Of a stretch of DNA of 64,000 bases, positions 1 through 9,891 are shown one piece after another. Below the pieces are notes generated by a model that was not told the origin of the DNA, did no database searches, and saw only the letters and a program-made list of their open reading frames with translations. The number at the start of each line of letters is the position of its first letter. Position 1 is the first letter of the stretch. A program made the translations under genes and the position numbers. Source of the stretch: Bryoerythrophyllum caledonicum (taxonomy: Eukaryota > Streptophyta > Bryopsida > Pottiales > Pottiaceae); the NCBI GenBank assembly GCA_963971425.1, contig OZ020516.1, forward strand, positions 34,274,199 to 34,338,198, written 5' to 3'.

Positions 1-1070
1 TGCATGCATCTTGTAAGTGCATGTGTATTGTTAAAGTTGAGTTTATAGTCTTGAAATATATTTTGTATATATTTTGTAGATTTTGTGGCGGTTAGTTTTG
101 TTTCTTGTATAACTATAAGAGCCGGTGGTGTGTCTGTGTTTGCGACTAGAGTTTGTAAGCTAGGAAGGGCAGTGTTTAGTGAGGAGGCATTCCATGTGAT
201 TATATATGTATTTTCTTGGTTTGATCTAATGTTTTGATTTTGATTTTGAGGAGGGATGTATGGAAGAGGTGGGGGTGGGTGGGTGTATTCTGGTATAGGG
301 TCTAGACATTTTAGTGATTCACTTATGAGGTTGTTAGGGAGGTAAGGGAATTTTAGTTTTATTATATCATTTGAGGGTGGTATGTCTTGACTATGTAAGA
401 AGTCGTATAGTCTTTTATGTATTGAGTTCTCATGGTTTATAATATTTTGGTTGTCTACTAGGAATTCAGTATAGGGGTGTGGAGTGTAAATGTGTCGTTC
501 TGGTGGGTTTTGTAAGGTTAGTAAGGTTTGTAGGAGTGTATCAGTCCATGTAATTGTGTTCCAATTTTGTGGATTTAGAAGTTGGTTACATTCATCTATG
601 TTTGGATGAGTAGTGATTATTAGTGCATATAAGATGTGGGGTGGTGGATGCGTATTTTTTTGTTGTATGTATAGGGCAATGTTTGGGTGGGAAGTGTTGT
701 GTATGTGGTGTAATGTATGTGTGTTTTTTAGAAATGGTGCGAAGGGTTTTGCAATGTGTTCATATTCTGGTTGGAGTTTTATGGTATTAGGTATAAAGTA
801 GATTTTGGCATTTTTCTTATGTGATGTAGGATGTCTTTTTAGTATATTGGGCATGGATCCCGGGTTGGTTTCAATGTCTCCTCCTAGAAGTAGTAGAAGT
901 TTGTGGTATATATGTTTAGTGGTGTATTTTAAAGGCTTTGTTGTGTTATTAATGACTTGTTGGTTTGGGGGTAGGTGGATGTTTGTATTTTGTGTGTGAG
1001 TTGTGGGTTTATTTATTTTTATAGTAGGTGTAGTTGTTTTCGTCTTTAGTTTATTATTTTTTTTTTCCAT
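1..1070 (-). CDS. LINE ORF2, N-terminal part with 2A-like motif and start of APE endonuclease (runs off window)
   Basis: From an ATG at 1068-1070 the minus strand is open without a stop to base 1 (at least 356 codons). About 60 residues in, at 855-884, lies the 2A-like motif GGDIETNPGS preceded by a leucine run (KLLLLL). Known ribosome-skipping 2A peptides end D-x-E-x-N-P-G-P; here the last proline is serine. Near the window edge the AP-endonuclease start of non-LTR retrotransposons is recognisable: ITWNASSL (around 189-200) and the metal-binding glutamate context IQETKLT (around 90-107). Reverse transcriptase should follow beyond base 1. The coding strand is A/C-rich, as LINE coding strands often are. 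The ATG overlaps the end of the upstream frame at a run of ten A residues, so this frame may be reached by -1 frameshifting rather than by independent initiation. The endonuclease call is from motif reading only. Confidence 0.72.
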   Translation of the reverse strand, partial: MEKKNNKLKTKTTTPTIKINKPTTHTQNTNIHLPPNQQVINNTTKPLKYTTKHIYHKLLLLLGGDIETNPGSMPNILKRHPTSHKKNAKIYFIPNTIKLQPEYEHIAKPFAPFLKNTHTLHHIHNTSHPNIALYIQQKNTHPPPHILYALIITTHPNIDECNQLLNPQNWNTITWTDTLLQTLLTLQNPPERHIYTPHPYTEFLVDNQNIINHENSIHKRLYDFLHSQDIPPSNDIIKLKFPYLPNNLISESLKCLDPIPEYTHPPPPLPYIPPQNQNQNIRSNQENTYIITWNASSLNTALPSLQTLVANTDTPPALIVIQETKLTATKSTKYIQNIFQDYKLNFNNTHALTRCM

Positions 1071-4057
1071 GTGTTTTTTGTGGTTGTTTTTGTTTTAGTA
1101 GTGTATGGATGTATGTATGATTGGTTGTATTTTATCTTGGTTGTTTTTGTCCGTGTGCATATGTAATTATTATGTTTAAGACTATTTGTACGTGGGTTTA
1201 TGTTGGTTTTTAAAGTGGCTTTTAAGTCCTTTTTTTCATATGCGGTGTTATTATATACTTTGTGGTTTGTACAATTGTTTGTTTTGGTGTTTGTATTAGT
1301 ATTTGGTATGAAATATGTTTTGGCATTCTTTTTGTGCGAAGCGGGGTGTCTTTTTAATATGTTCGGCATGGGTCTTGGGTTAGTCTCCATGTCTCCTCCA
1401 ATTAATATTAGTAGTTTGTAGTAGATGGGTTTTTTGTTTTGTTTTAGAATTTTTTGTTTTTGAATGTGGCTTTGGTATTTGTGTTTTTTTGATTGTATGT
1501 GTTTGTCTTTGTATGTGTGTATGTATATGTATGTGTTTCGTTGATGGTGTGTGATTGTCTTTGTGTGTGTGTATGTAGTTTTATGTGGAATTATATTAGT
1601 ATTCTTTTGTATGTTTGTATTAGTGTATGTCACGGTTTTTGTCTTGGTATTTGTATCAGTATCTTTGTTAGTATTTGTGTTAGTATTCGTATGAGTACAC
1701 GTACCAATATTTGTATTGGTATTTGCATTTGTATAAGTATAAGTATTTGTATTTATATACATACCAGTATGTGTATCGGTATACGTACCAGTATTTGTAT
1801 CAGTGTATTTATAAGTATACGCATCGGTGTATGTATCATTATAAGTATCAGTATACGTATCAGTATATGTACTTGTATATTGAAATAGTGAGTTTTCTAA
1901 AAGATTTCTTTCTAAACATATTTTGTCTAAAACTATGATTTCTAAAAACAAATTGATATTTATTTCAATCAAATTCGTATATACTCCTACTATTATTAGA
2001 ATTTCTATTTTTAGTAATTCTATTTTTGGCGCCACTGGCGCACTCACGGCCAACGAGACAAATATCCCCCCTTGTATTTTTATTATACTACATACTCTCA
2101 ACAAATTTCTACTATTAAATCGCAAGCTCTTCTTATCTTTATATATATCAATTTTAATGTTACTATTAACTTTCCTATTATCCCTATAACTTATATTCCA
2201 ACTTCTATTTTTAATCTGTACAATTTTATTATTACTCTCTTCTCTATTTAATATTTCTCTACAAATTTTGTTTCTCATTACAAGTTTGGTTAATGTTTCA
2301 TCCCGTATTTTTGAATTTCTTAGGAAGCATATTCTATTATTAGTCCTGTTGTTTATAGCTATGTTCTTAATATTTGTATTCGTATTATAATTAATTCTTA
2401 TTTCTAATTTCGTCAATTTTCCATCCCTTATTTTTGATTATCTTAGGATGCATATTCTATTTTTAGTATTTCTATTTATAGCTATTTTCTCAATATTTGT
2501 ATTCTTATTATAATTATTTCTTATTACTAATTTCGTCGATTTTCCATCCCTTATTTCTGATTTTCTTAGGAAGCATATTATATTTTTATTACTGCTGTTT
2601 ATAGCTATTTTCTTATTCTTGGTATTCTTATTATAATTAATTCTTATTACTAATTTCATCAATTTTCCGTCCCTTATTTCTGATTTTCTTAGGAAGCATA
2701 TTCTATTTTTATTACTGCTGTTTATAGCTATTTTCCTATTCTTGGTATTCTTATTGTAATTAATTCTTATTACTAATTTTGTCAATTTTCTGTCCCTTAT
2801 TTCTGATTTTCTTAGGAAGCATATTCTATTTTTATTACTGCTGTTTATAGCTATTTTCTTATTCTTGGTATTCTTATTATAATTAATTCTTATTACTAAT
2901 TTCGTCAATTTTCCGTCCCTTATTTCTTATTTTCTTAGGAAGCATATTCTATTTTTATTACTGTTGTTTATAGCTATTTTCTTATTCTTTGTATTCTTAT
3001 TATAATTAATTATTATTACTAATTTCGTCAATTTTCCGTCCCTTATTTCTGATTTTCTTAGGAAGCATATTCTATTTTTAGTACTGCTGTATATAGTTAT
3101 GTTATTAATATTTGTATTCTTATTATAATTTATTCTCATTACTAATTTTGTTACTTTACCATCCTTTATTTTGGATTTTCTTAAGAGGCATATACTATTT
3201 TTAGTGTTGTTGTTTGTTGCTATGTTCTTATTATTTGTATTCTTATGATAATTATTTCTCATTACTAATTTGGTTAATTTTCCATCCTTTTTTCCAGATC
3301 TTCTTAGGAAGCATATTCTATTTTTAGAACTGCTATTTGTTGCTATGTTCTTCTTATATGTTTTCTTATGAAAATAGTTTTCTGCTTTACCCTTTATTTT
3401 CTTCTTATATATCCTCTCCGATTCTTTCCTTTTATTTTTAATATTACTTGCTCTATTTGAAACCTTTGAAATTTTATAAATATCTATCTTCTTCCTATTT
3501 AATTTATAATATCTCTTTTTACTCTCCTTTATTTTCCTATTTTTAGACATTTTGATATTCCTTGTCTTTTGATGGTTTTTGGGTTTAGATTCCCTTCTAC
3601 CTTTATGTATCTTTTTTACAAAATATCCATTCTTGTTTTCATTATTATTGTTTCCTTTTTTGTTATATGTAGTTATGATCCTTATTTTCTCTTTCCTTTT
3701 ATTGTTTATTCTAATTTCATCTCTTCTCTTATTCCTTTTATTTTTAATTTTTGTTTTGATACTTTCATTTTTTGTTTGTATATTTAGTCTATTCCTTGGG
3801 TTAATTTTATCCTTTTTATTTATTTTGAGTTTATGAATATTGTCCGCATTCATATTTGTATCGGTGTCCATCACCTTTCTTGTATTTGTATTCACATACA
3901 TGTTTATAATTCTTCTTGCATATGTATTCTTTCTTGTATTCGGATCTGTGTTTGTAATTGTTTTTGTATATGTATTTGTGTCTTTTCTTATGTATATATT
4001 TGTATCTGTAGTTGTATGTGTTTCTGTATTCGTGATCGCATATGTATGTATATACAT
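1046..4057 (-). pseudogene. LINE frame upstream of the endonuclease: repeat-rich, lysine/asparagine/threonine-rich, with a first 2A-like motif
   Basis: One minus-strand reading frame runs from an ATG at 4057 to a TAA at 1046-1048, interrupted only by single-codon stops at 2927-2929 and 2438-2440. Both stops fall inside copies of a repeat whose other copies have a sense codon there, so they look like point mutations. In order it encodes a Thr/Asn/Tyr-rich start, a basic Lys/Arg/Asn-rich stretch, nine copies of a 41-residue repeat, a second Thr/Asn/Tyr repeat tract (about 1600-1890), and the 2A-like motif GGDMETNPRP at 1370-1399. The 2A segment and following text (MPNILKRHP, SHKKNA, YFIPNT) are duplicated in the downstream frame. 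I recognise no enzymatic domain. It probably forms a nucleic-acid-binding N-terminal part of the LINE polyprotein; that role is inferred from charge and position. Confidence 0.55.
2265..3380 (-). repeat. 123-bp tandem array (about 9 copies) that preserves the reading frame
   Basis: The anchor CTTAGGAAGCATATTCT (plus strand) recurs at 2319, 2442, 2565, 2688, 2811, 2934, 3057, 3180 and 3303, always exactly 123 bp apart. Since 123 = 41 codons, each copy encodes a variant of one 41-residue unit with the cores ICFLRKSEIRDGKLTKLV and INYNKNT. Inner copies are nearly identical and outer copies more diverged, the usual result of unequal exchange. No indel disturbs the period. Confidence 0.93.
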
Positions 4058-4412
4058 ATCGGTATCTGTGTCTATGCTCGTAACTGTAGCCGTATCTTTA
4101 TTTGTATATGTATTCCGGTGTGTATATACGTATATGTTTTTGTATTCAGTTTTGAGGAAAATACAGTATGTGTAGTAAGTATCTAGTATGTATCTGACGT
4201 CGTATAGTGTGTAGCTACGATCTTGGGATACTATTTTATCAGTGTTTGTAGGAGAATACGAGCTAGTTGGTCTATAGTCCTTGAGATTGGTTACCTTCGC
4301 ATGTTTGACGGTCCTTCACCAAGTAGGTTAGGTGTTATGGTTCTCGTAATGCCTTGCATCATGCTGAAGGTCACGGCAACCGTTTCTTGGATCTTCATCA
4401 TTTGAAGTCTTA

Positions 4413-4764
4413 GGGGCGTTTCACACTAAGCCCAAGGGCCGAACTCCATTGAAGACCAAACTATGCCGAGGGGCCGAGTTTTGGAGTTGTAAAAAATTAT
4501 TAAAATTATTTTAATGAGAAAATGTTCGGCCCCTCGGCAAGAGTTTGGGTTACTATTCTTGTTGGACCCAAACTCTCCTCGAGGGGCCGAACTATTGGCG
4601 CCAAAATTCTCAAAAAGTGCTGCCATGTAAGCATTTTGGTGCCCTTCGGCCCTTGGCCCTTGGCCCCTAGTGTGAAGGCCCACGGGCCGATTTTCAACTC
4701 TAAGCCAATCAAATTGCTAGAATTGCTCGGCCCCTCGAGCTCGGCCCCTAGTGTGAAACCCCCC
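4413..4764. mobile_element. Tourist/PIF-Harbinger-like MITE (352 bp)
   Basis: The ends are inverted repeats, GGGGCGTTTCACACTA at the left and the complement of GGGGGGTTTCACACTA at the right, flanked by a TTA target duplication at 4410-4412 and 4765-4767. A 3-bp TTA target and G-rich termini are the signature of Tourist-like MITEs. The interior has many copies of GGCCCCTCG and GGGCCGA motifs in both orientations and no coding capacity. It sits inside the end of the LINE ORF1 and supplies that frame's present stop codon. Confidence 0.85.
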
Positions 4765-6757
4765 TTAGTTCTTTGAGCTCTTGTGCCTTCTCTTCGACAA
4801 GTGATTTTGCCTCCTCTCTTAGAACCTTGTTGTTAGCTTCAAAGGCTTCTACCAGGTCTTTTTTGGTGATTACATCGGTGGGAGCTTGGAGTTTGAAGGT
4901 CTCTACTGTGTTTACTATAGCCTTGTTTACATCACTAAATCCGTATTCCACTAGCTGTGCTTGAGATGGGGGGTTAGCTCCATCGATGCTTCTAATATGG
5001 GGTGCAAATAACACAAAGTGGCCATCTACCGGGATGGTCTTGTTGACGAAGGCTCTGTAAACTATTGGATTCGTGCACACCACGTTGGCACTACCATTGT
5101 GGCACGTTCCTACCTCTTTATGGTACCAAATGGAGCTGACTCCATTGGCTCCTAGAATCTTGAAGATTGCGACTGTGGTGTCATGAGTAGAGAGGAGTAG
5201 AGGAAGATGGGAGAGGGTGAGGGTAAGTGCATCTTTCTTCGCCTTCTGTTCCTTGTTCATAGGCATTCTTCCTTGTGTAAGCTTTGGTTGGAGGATTTCT
5301 TGGTGCGTTGTCACTTGCTGGCTCTCAATCTTCTGTGCTTGCTGTGGAGTTGTTGACATGATGAAGGCGAAAGCTTCATCTCGTTTTTTCTGCACACTCG
5401 TGATTTCAAACTCGTGTCCCCTCTTGAAGCTGGACACGAGGATTTCCTTGAAAAGGTTGTTAGCTGAGATGCCACATAGAGAGGGAGATTGAATTTTAAC
5501 TGATAGACTAGAGTTGCAAGCAATACTGTTGTAAGATTTACATACCTTGCCTACCACGTCGATTTTGTCAATCTTGAGTATGAAGGGTCGGAGTCCCTTG
5601 AGAAGAATTAGACCATCCAGCTCAGGTCGCATGAGATGGAGTTTGATCAGTCCAGACCAAATGTGTTTCCGCCCACCTCCTGCTTTGAAACTCAAGCAGT
5701 GGATAGAGATAGGTTCTATGATTTTCTTACCTGTTGGGATGTTCATTTTTTGAAGGCGAGCAACAACCATTGCTTTGACATCGTCGTGCATCATGGGGTG
5801 AGCAGGTAATTCAAATTGGATTGCTATGTGGAAATCTAATGCTAGTCCAGTGTTTTCATTTACCTTGATGTTTACAGGAACTTGAGTCAAGTTGAAATGC
5901 TGACCTCCAATACCTCCAGCAGCTCTTGATTGTGGATAAAGAGTTTGGGGAATGCGCGGGAATGCTATTCTGGCGTTTTTAACTTCCCAAGCTTCTTCCT
6001 CTTCAATACCTCTAGTCATCATGTCTTCAATAGATTCTCCAGAGAAGAGTACTTCAAGTCCATCTGCTACTGCCAGTTCTTCCATTACCTGAAAACCAAG
6101 CCAAAAATTGAAGGAGGTGAAGTCAGGCACACTAATGGGTTTCTTACCTGTTTCCTCCATGACTTCTTCGATCACAGCTCCTTTAATTTTCTTGCTGGAG
6201 GTTGAGTCGGTGTCGCTTGATTTGTCCACTCGTTCAGGTTGGAGGCGTTTATGGGTGTCTGGCGAGGGGTCAGTGTCCATTCTATCTCTGAATGTGAGGG
6301 TTTTTCTAGCACTCCTATGTTCCATTGCTGTTGTTTTAAGGTTAGAGCTAGTCTCTTGTGCCTTGTTTGTTTGTCCGAGGTAGCAGTTTCGGGAGGTAGC
6401 AATGGGAGGGTCGCTGGGCAATATATGAAGGTTGTTGGGTAATATAGGAAGGTCGTTGGGCGCTACAGGAAGGTCGCTGGGCAGTATAGGTAGGTTGCTG
6501 GGTAATGTAGGAAGGTCACTAGGTAATGTAGGAAGGTCGCAAAGTGAATGGAGGGGGTCTATGGGTAGTAGGGGGAGGTCGTTGGATAGTGGGGGGAGGT
6601 CGTTGGGTGGTAGAGGGGGGTTACTACTAATAGGTTTGGGTTGGAGTTGGCTAGAGGGGAGTCGCCAGTAGTAGGGAGTCCGTGTAGTAGAGGAGGGCTG
6701 GGGAAGGTGGTAAGGTCTTCCTGGGAGGTCCAGTCGCAGTTGGTGTTGGGGGTTACT
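4748..6757 (-). CDS. LINE ORF1-like protein, C-terminus replaced by MITE sequence
   Basis: A minus-strand frame is open from 6757 to a TAG at 4748. The first ATG is at 6325, giving about 525 residues; upstream codons are open and encode a Leu-Pro-x-Asp repeat. After an acidic Ser/Thr start, the protein has two globular stretches, one around IHCLSFKAGGG and one around VAIFKILGANG with SIWYHKEVG, and ends in a coiled coil (DLVEAFEANNKVLREEAKSL). This architecture fits a LINE ORF1 nucleic-acid-binding protein and lies directly upstream of the endonuclease-bearing frames on the same strand. The last residues (RGVSH then stop) come from the MITE; without it the frame would continue about 34 codons to a TAA at 4291-4293. 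I do not recognise a named family and infer the function from position. A host-gene exon is the alternative. Confidence 0.55.
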   Translation of the reverse strand, partial: SNPQHQLRLDLPGRPYHLPQPSSTTRTPYYWRLPSSQLQPKPISSNPPLPPNDLPPLSNDLPLLPIDPLHSLCDLPTLPSDLPTLPSNLPILPSDLPVAPNDLPILPNNLHILPSDPPIATSRNCYLGQTNKAQETSSNLKTTAMEHRSARKTLTFRDRMDTDPSPDTHKRLQPERVDKSSDTDSTSSKKIKGAVIEEVMEETGKKPISVPDFTSFNFWLGFQVMEELAVADGLEVLFSGESIEDMMTRGIEEEEAWEVKNARIAFPRIPQTLYPQSRAAGGIGGQHFNLTQVPVNIKVNENTGLALDFHIAIQFELPAHPMMHDDVKAMVVARLQKMNIPTGKKIIEPISIHCLSFKAGGGRKHIWSGLIKLHLMRPELDGLILLKGLRPFILKIDKIDVVGKVCKSYNSIACNSSLSVKIQSPSLCGISANNLFKEILVSSFKRGHEFEITSVQKKRDEAFAFIMSTTPQQAQKIESQQVTTHQEILQPKLTQGRMPMNKEQKAKKDALTLTLSHLPLLLSTHDTTVAIFKILGANGVSSIWYHKEVGTCHNGSANVVCTNPIVYRAFVNKTIPVDGHFVLFAPHIRSIDGANPPSQAQLVEYGFSDVNKAIVNTVETFKLQAPTDVITKKDLVEAFEANNKVLREEAKSLVEEKAQELKELRGVSH
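6420..6613 (-). repeat. 21-bp coding minisatellite (Leu-Pro-x-Asp-Leu-Pro-x)
   Basis: The plus-strand unit GGAAGGTCGTTGGGTAATATA recurs with variation about nine times. In the minus-strand ORF1 frame it encodes heptads such as LPSDLPT and LPNDLPI. The 21-bp period keeps the frame open. It lies upstream of the first ATG of ORF1, so it may be leader rather than protein. Confidence 0.8.
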
Positions 6758-7921
6758 TTAGCTTGTGCTTCTTCGGTGTTTGCTGACGTCGCAGTTGTTG
6801 TAGTCTTGAGTTCGACGCTCTGTAGTGTTGGTGTAGGTTGGTGCTGTTGTGTTGGGACTGGCTGCAGTTTCGGTGCAGGTGGTGTCTTCGAAATCTAGAT
6901 GTTCTGAGGACGGCCGTCTTCTTCCGTTTTTGGAGGCGGAGATTCCGATGCAGTGGCTGATGTTGTTCAGAACGGTGCTGCAGGCTTGGTATGTATTGAT
7001 CTTGTTCTGCTGCACCTTCTTGTATGCGTTGTTGCTTGTAGTTACTGACTGTAGTGTGTTGTGATGTAGAAGGCGTCGCTTCTGTTCGAGGTTGACGGTG
7101 CTCGGTTTTCTGTAGCTAGGTCCGTTAGTTAGTGTGCAGTTTTTAGTGCATGAGTTGACTTGAACCTTTTTTGATCTTGTAATTGTCCTAGTTAGACATG
7201 CATTTGTTAAACTGCTGTGACTAGGGATTGTAACGTCAAAGAGAGGGGGTGGGCATATGTATTGGAATAAGCAGTGCAATGAAGCTTTATATTGGAAAAG
7301 ATGGGAGGAGTTAGAAGTGACAATATCTGTTGTTTTTGTTGTTGCGATGCTGAGAGTTGTGGATGACTCTTGTTCCTCGGCCCTTGTTCTCTCGCTTCCA
7401 GTGTTGTGGTTCTTCCGAATCTGAAGCTTGTGTATGCAGCATGGGCGGTGTTGACGTAGGCTTCTTTCTCCTGGATTGTACTCGTGGGTGTCTCCTGTAC
7501 CTGTAAGGGAGAACTTCAATAGTTTTGTTAATTTCTTGTTTTTGTGCACGGGGGTAATCTGTGATCTCCTAGTTAGTTGGTTTTTTTTGTGTGCGTGGGT
7601 TCTATAGTGATTTCGGGGGCTCTGTCTTGTTTGCTTTGGGGGAGTGGTTTCCTGATTGCTATTAGTGATGGATGCGTGCTCAATGTGTTCGTAGAGATCT
7701 TTTCTAGTCTGGTTTCGGTAGCACTTTTGCTTTCTAGGTATTGTGTTGGATCTAAGTTTTCTACGTGTGCATGTGGTGTTTTTGCTAACTATGAGTGTGT
7801 GAGGGTAGGTTCTAATGATGTCTGCCGTCAGCAGATCATGAACCGAACATGGAGTAAAACATGGATAAAAGCAAAGGACAAGATATACATGACAAAACAA
7901 ATGCACTGACAGATTTTGCAA
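6758..7921 (-). other. Open minus-strand frame upstream of LINE ORF1, probably its leader
   Basis: This stretch is open in the same frame as ORF1 and is separated from it by one TAA at 6758-6760. The 387-codon translation is rich in Thr, Ser, Asn, Lys and Arg and shows no domain I recognise. The strand is C/A-rich, which makes stop codons rare, so openness alone is weak evidence of coding. It could be the 5' part of ORF1 broken by one nonsense change, or the LINE 5' untranslated region. I favour the latter. Confidence 0.3.
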
Positions 7922-9891
7922 GAGAAGGAAAGAACAATTAGCTGTAAATACAACAGATGGGTTAGGGATAGCCTGTTCTATGTTGCCGTGGGTTGGCCTT
8001 GATGTCGTTTCGATCTGCGCTCCTTCCTGATGTTGCTGTGAGTAGGGTTGTTGTTGGCGAGCTGAAGTTGTCGTGTTGATGTTGCGTATTGTGTGTGCTG
8101 TCCTTGGAGCTGGCTTGGTGGTATGAGTGCTCGAGTCTCGATGTTTGTCGCTGATTCCTGTCCGCCTGTTTGCTAGGTTTGTCGCCGACGTATCTAGGTC
8201 GGCAGGGCTTGTGTACTTGTGTCGTTGTGTGCTGTTGTCTTCAGTGAGTCTAGAGCGCTTGGTGCTGGTGATTCTGTGTCGGGGTGTCTCTCTCTCGTGC
8301 TGTCTAGTTGCTATGCAGTGGTTGCTAGATCTCTCTATTTTGACAGATGTGGACTGGGTTAGAGTTCGCAGAGGAGTTTGTGTGAGCTATGACGTTTCTC
8401 ATGCTATCAACTATTAGATCTGGATCCGTTCTAGAGTTATACTCGTAAGGGTAGATCTGTAACCAACACTAAAATCCCAACGCTTTCAGCACATTTTCTT
8501 GCAGATCTGCGCCTCTACTACTATTTCTCTATCACATTGATCCAGATCTAAGCTTCCAAGTCCTTTCCAACACACGCTCTCCCTAGCTCACACGTTTGAT
8601 CATAGATCCTAGTGTATGTGGACTCTCAACAAGGCGAGCCTTCTCTTGTTGCCATACACTTCTCTCTGAGACTAACTCCTTTGCAGCCCTCCTCACCAGA
8701 AAACGTGGAGCTCTCTTAGTTCATCTTTCCTCCAACACCGGTTTGGGTGTATAGAACATGGGGTGGTGCATGTGTGGGGGCATGGAGGTTAACCCCTCGA
8801 GCATGAATAACTAATTAACCCCTAAAAATCCTTGTGTTCTTGGGAGCTCGAAAACCAAAAATTGCGAATTTCTACCACCTTGTTGGAATTGAGGTATGGT
8901 CAATGTATTTACTGTTTTTTAGTACTTTCAACTGTAGGATCTTGAACCTAGCTACTATGGAATATACTATGTCAAATTTGAGCCGTTGGATGTGCACCAT
9001 TTGTGAGATTACTATGTTCAAAGTTGATGCAAAACTTTTTTTGGGCATTGTTTAAAAGACATAGTCTACTTTGTGCAAAGGAAAACTTGATGATTGCTAC
9101 ACCAATCATTTTGCTCATATTTTTTTCCATGTGGAGAATCATGTTTTGAATGCCTATGCAAAATTTTAGAGACTCATTTGGCTTTTTGGACCTTCATGCA
9201 AATTATTTTCCAACAGAAGGTATAAAAATGGTGATTTGGAAAAACATGCATCACGTTTATTGTATTTAATTTAGGAAAAAAATGAACGGTGAGTAGGTAC
9301 CTCTTTAAGTTTGTGAATTTTGGGAAAAATTATTTTTGAAAAATTATTAAATCTCAAATTTTGACGAATTTTGAAAGAAAAAAATGTAATATTGTGGAAA
9401 ACTTTGAAACTTGTTGTTGTAATTTTTAAAGGCTGCCCTTGCAGAATTGGTAAAAGGTTCAACATGGGTCACTTGGAAATTTGAATAGAAACTTAGTTAT
9501 GAACATATTAGCAAAAAAACATTTCAAAAAAATGTTGAAAATAAAAAGTTTTTTTCTACCCGCCCAGAGGTTGAAAACTAAAATTTGAGTAAATTATCTC
9601 AAAAATTGGAATACGACTTTGCAAATTGTTGCACATACACCTTGTAGTATAGGGAACACCCCATAAAAATCTTTTGCAAAAATATTAAATTTAACCCCTT
9701 GAACTAGGCTGCCCGAAATAGCAAAAAGCCATTTTGGCTTTCAAGGATCTTTAGGGGTTAAACTGAGAAAAGGCCGTTTGGCGTCAAGAATCACAATATA
9801 GTCATTTTCAGCAAAGAATCACAAACTACACTATTTAGCATGATTGACAACCACGAAAGTTGAACCCAAGATGACTAGTAAAGAAAAATCA
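7922..9891. other. No gene recognised; AT-rich spacer
   Basis: 8000-8450 keeps the G/T-rich plus strand of the LINE flank and may hold the LINE 5' end, but I cannot place the boundary. 8450-9890 is AT-rich with no long frame; a short frame at 8834-9055 has no recognisable content. No structural RNA was recognised. Confidence 0.5.

Noticed and set aside
855..1399. 2A-like motifs as evidence of an integrated RNA virus
   Set aside because: The following sequence has AP-endonuclease motifs of a LINE, and no viral capsid, helicase or polymerase motif is present.
1493..1938. Plus-strand frames rich in Cys/Val/Ile/Tyr
   Set aside because: They are antisense to the Thr/Asn/Tyr repeat tract of the minus-strand LINE frame and simply translate a GTAT-type repeat.
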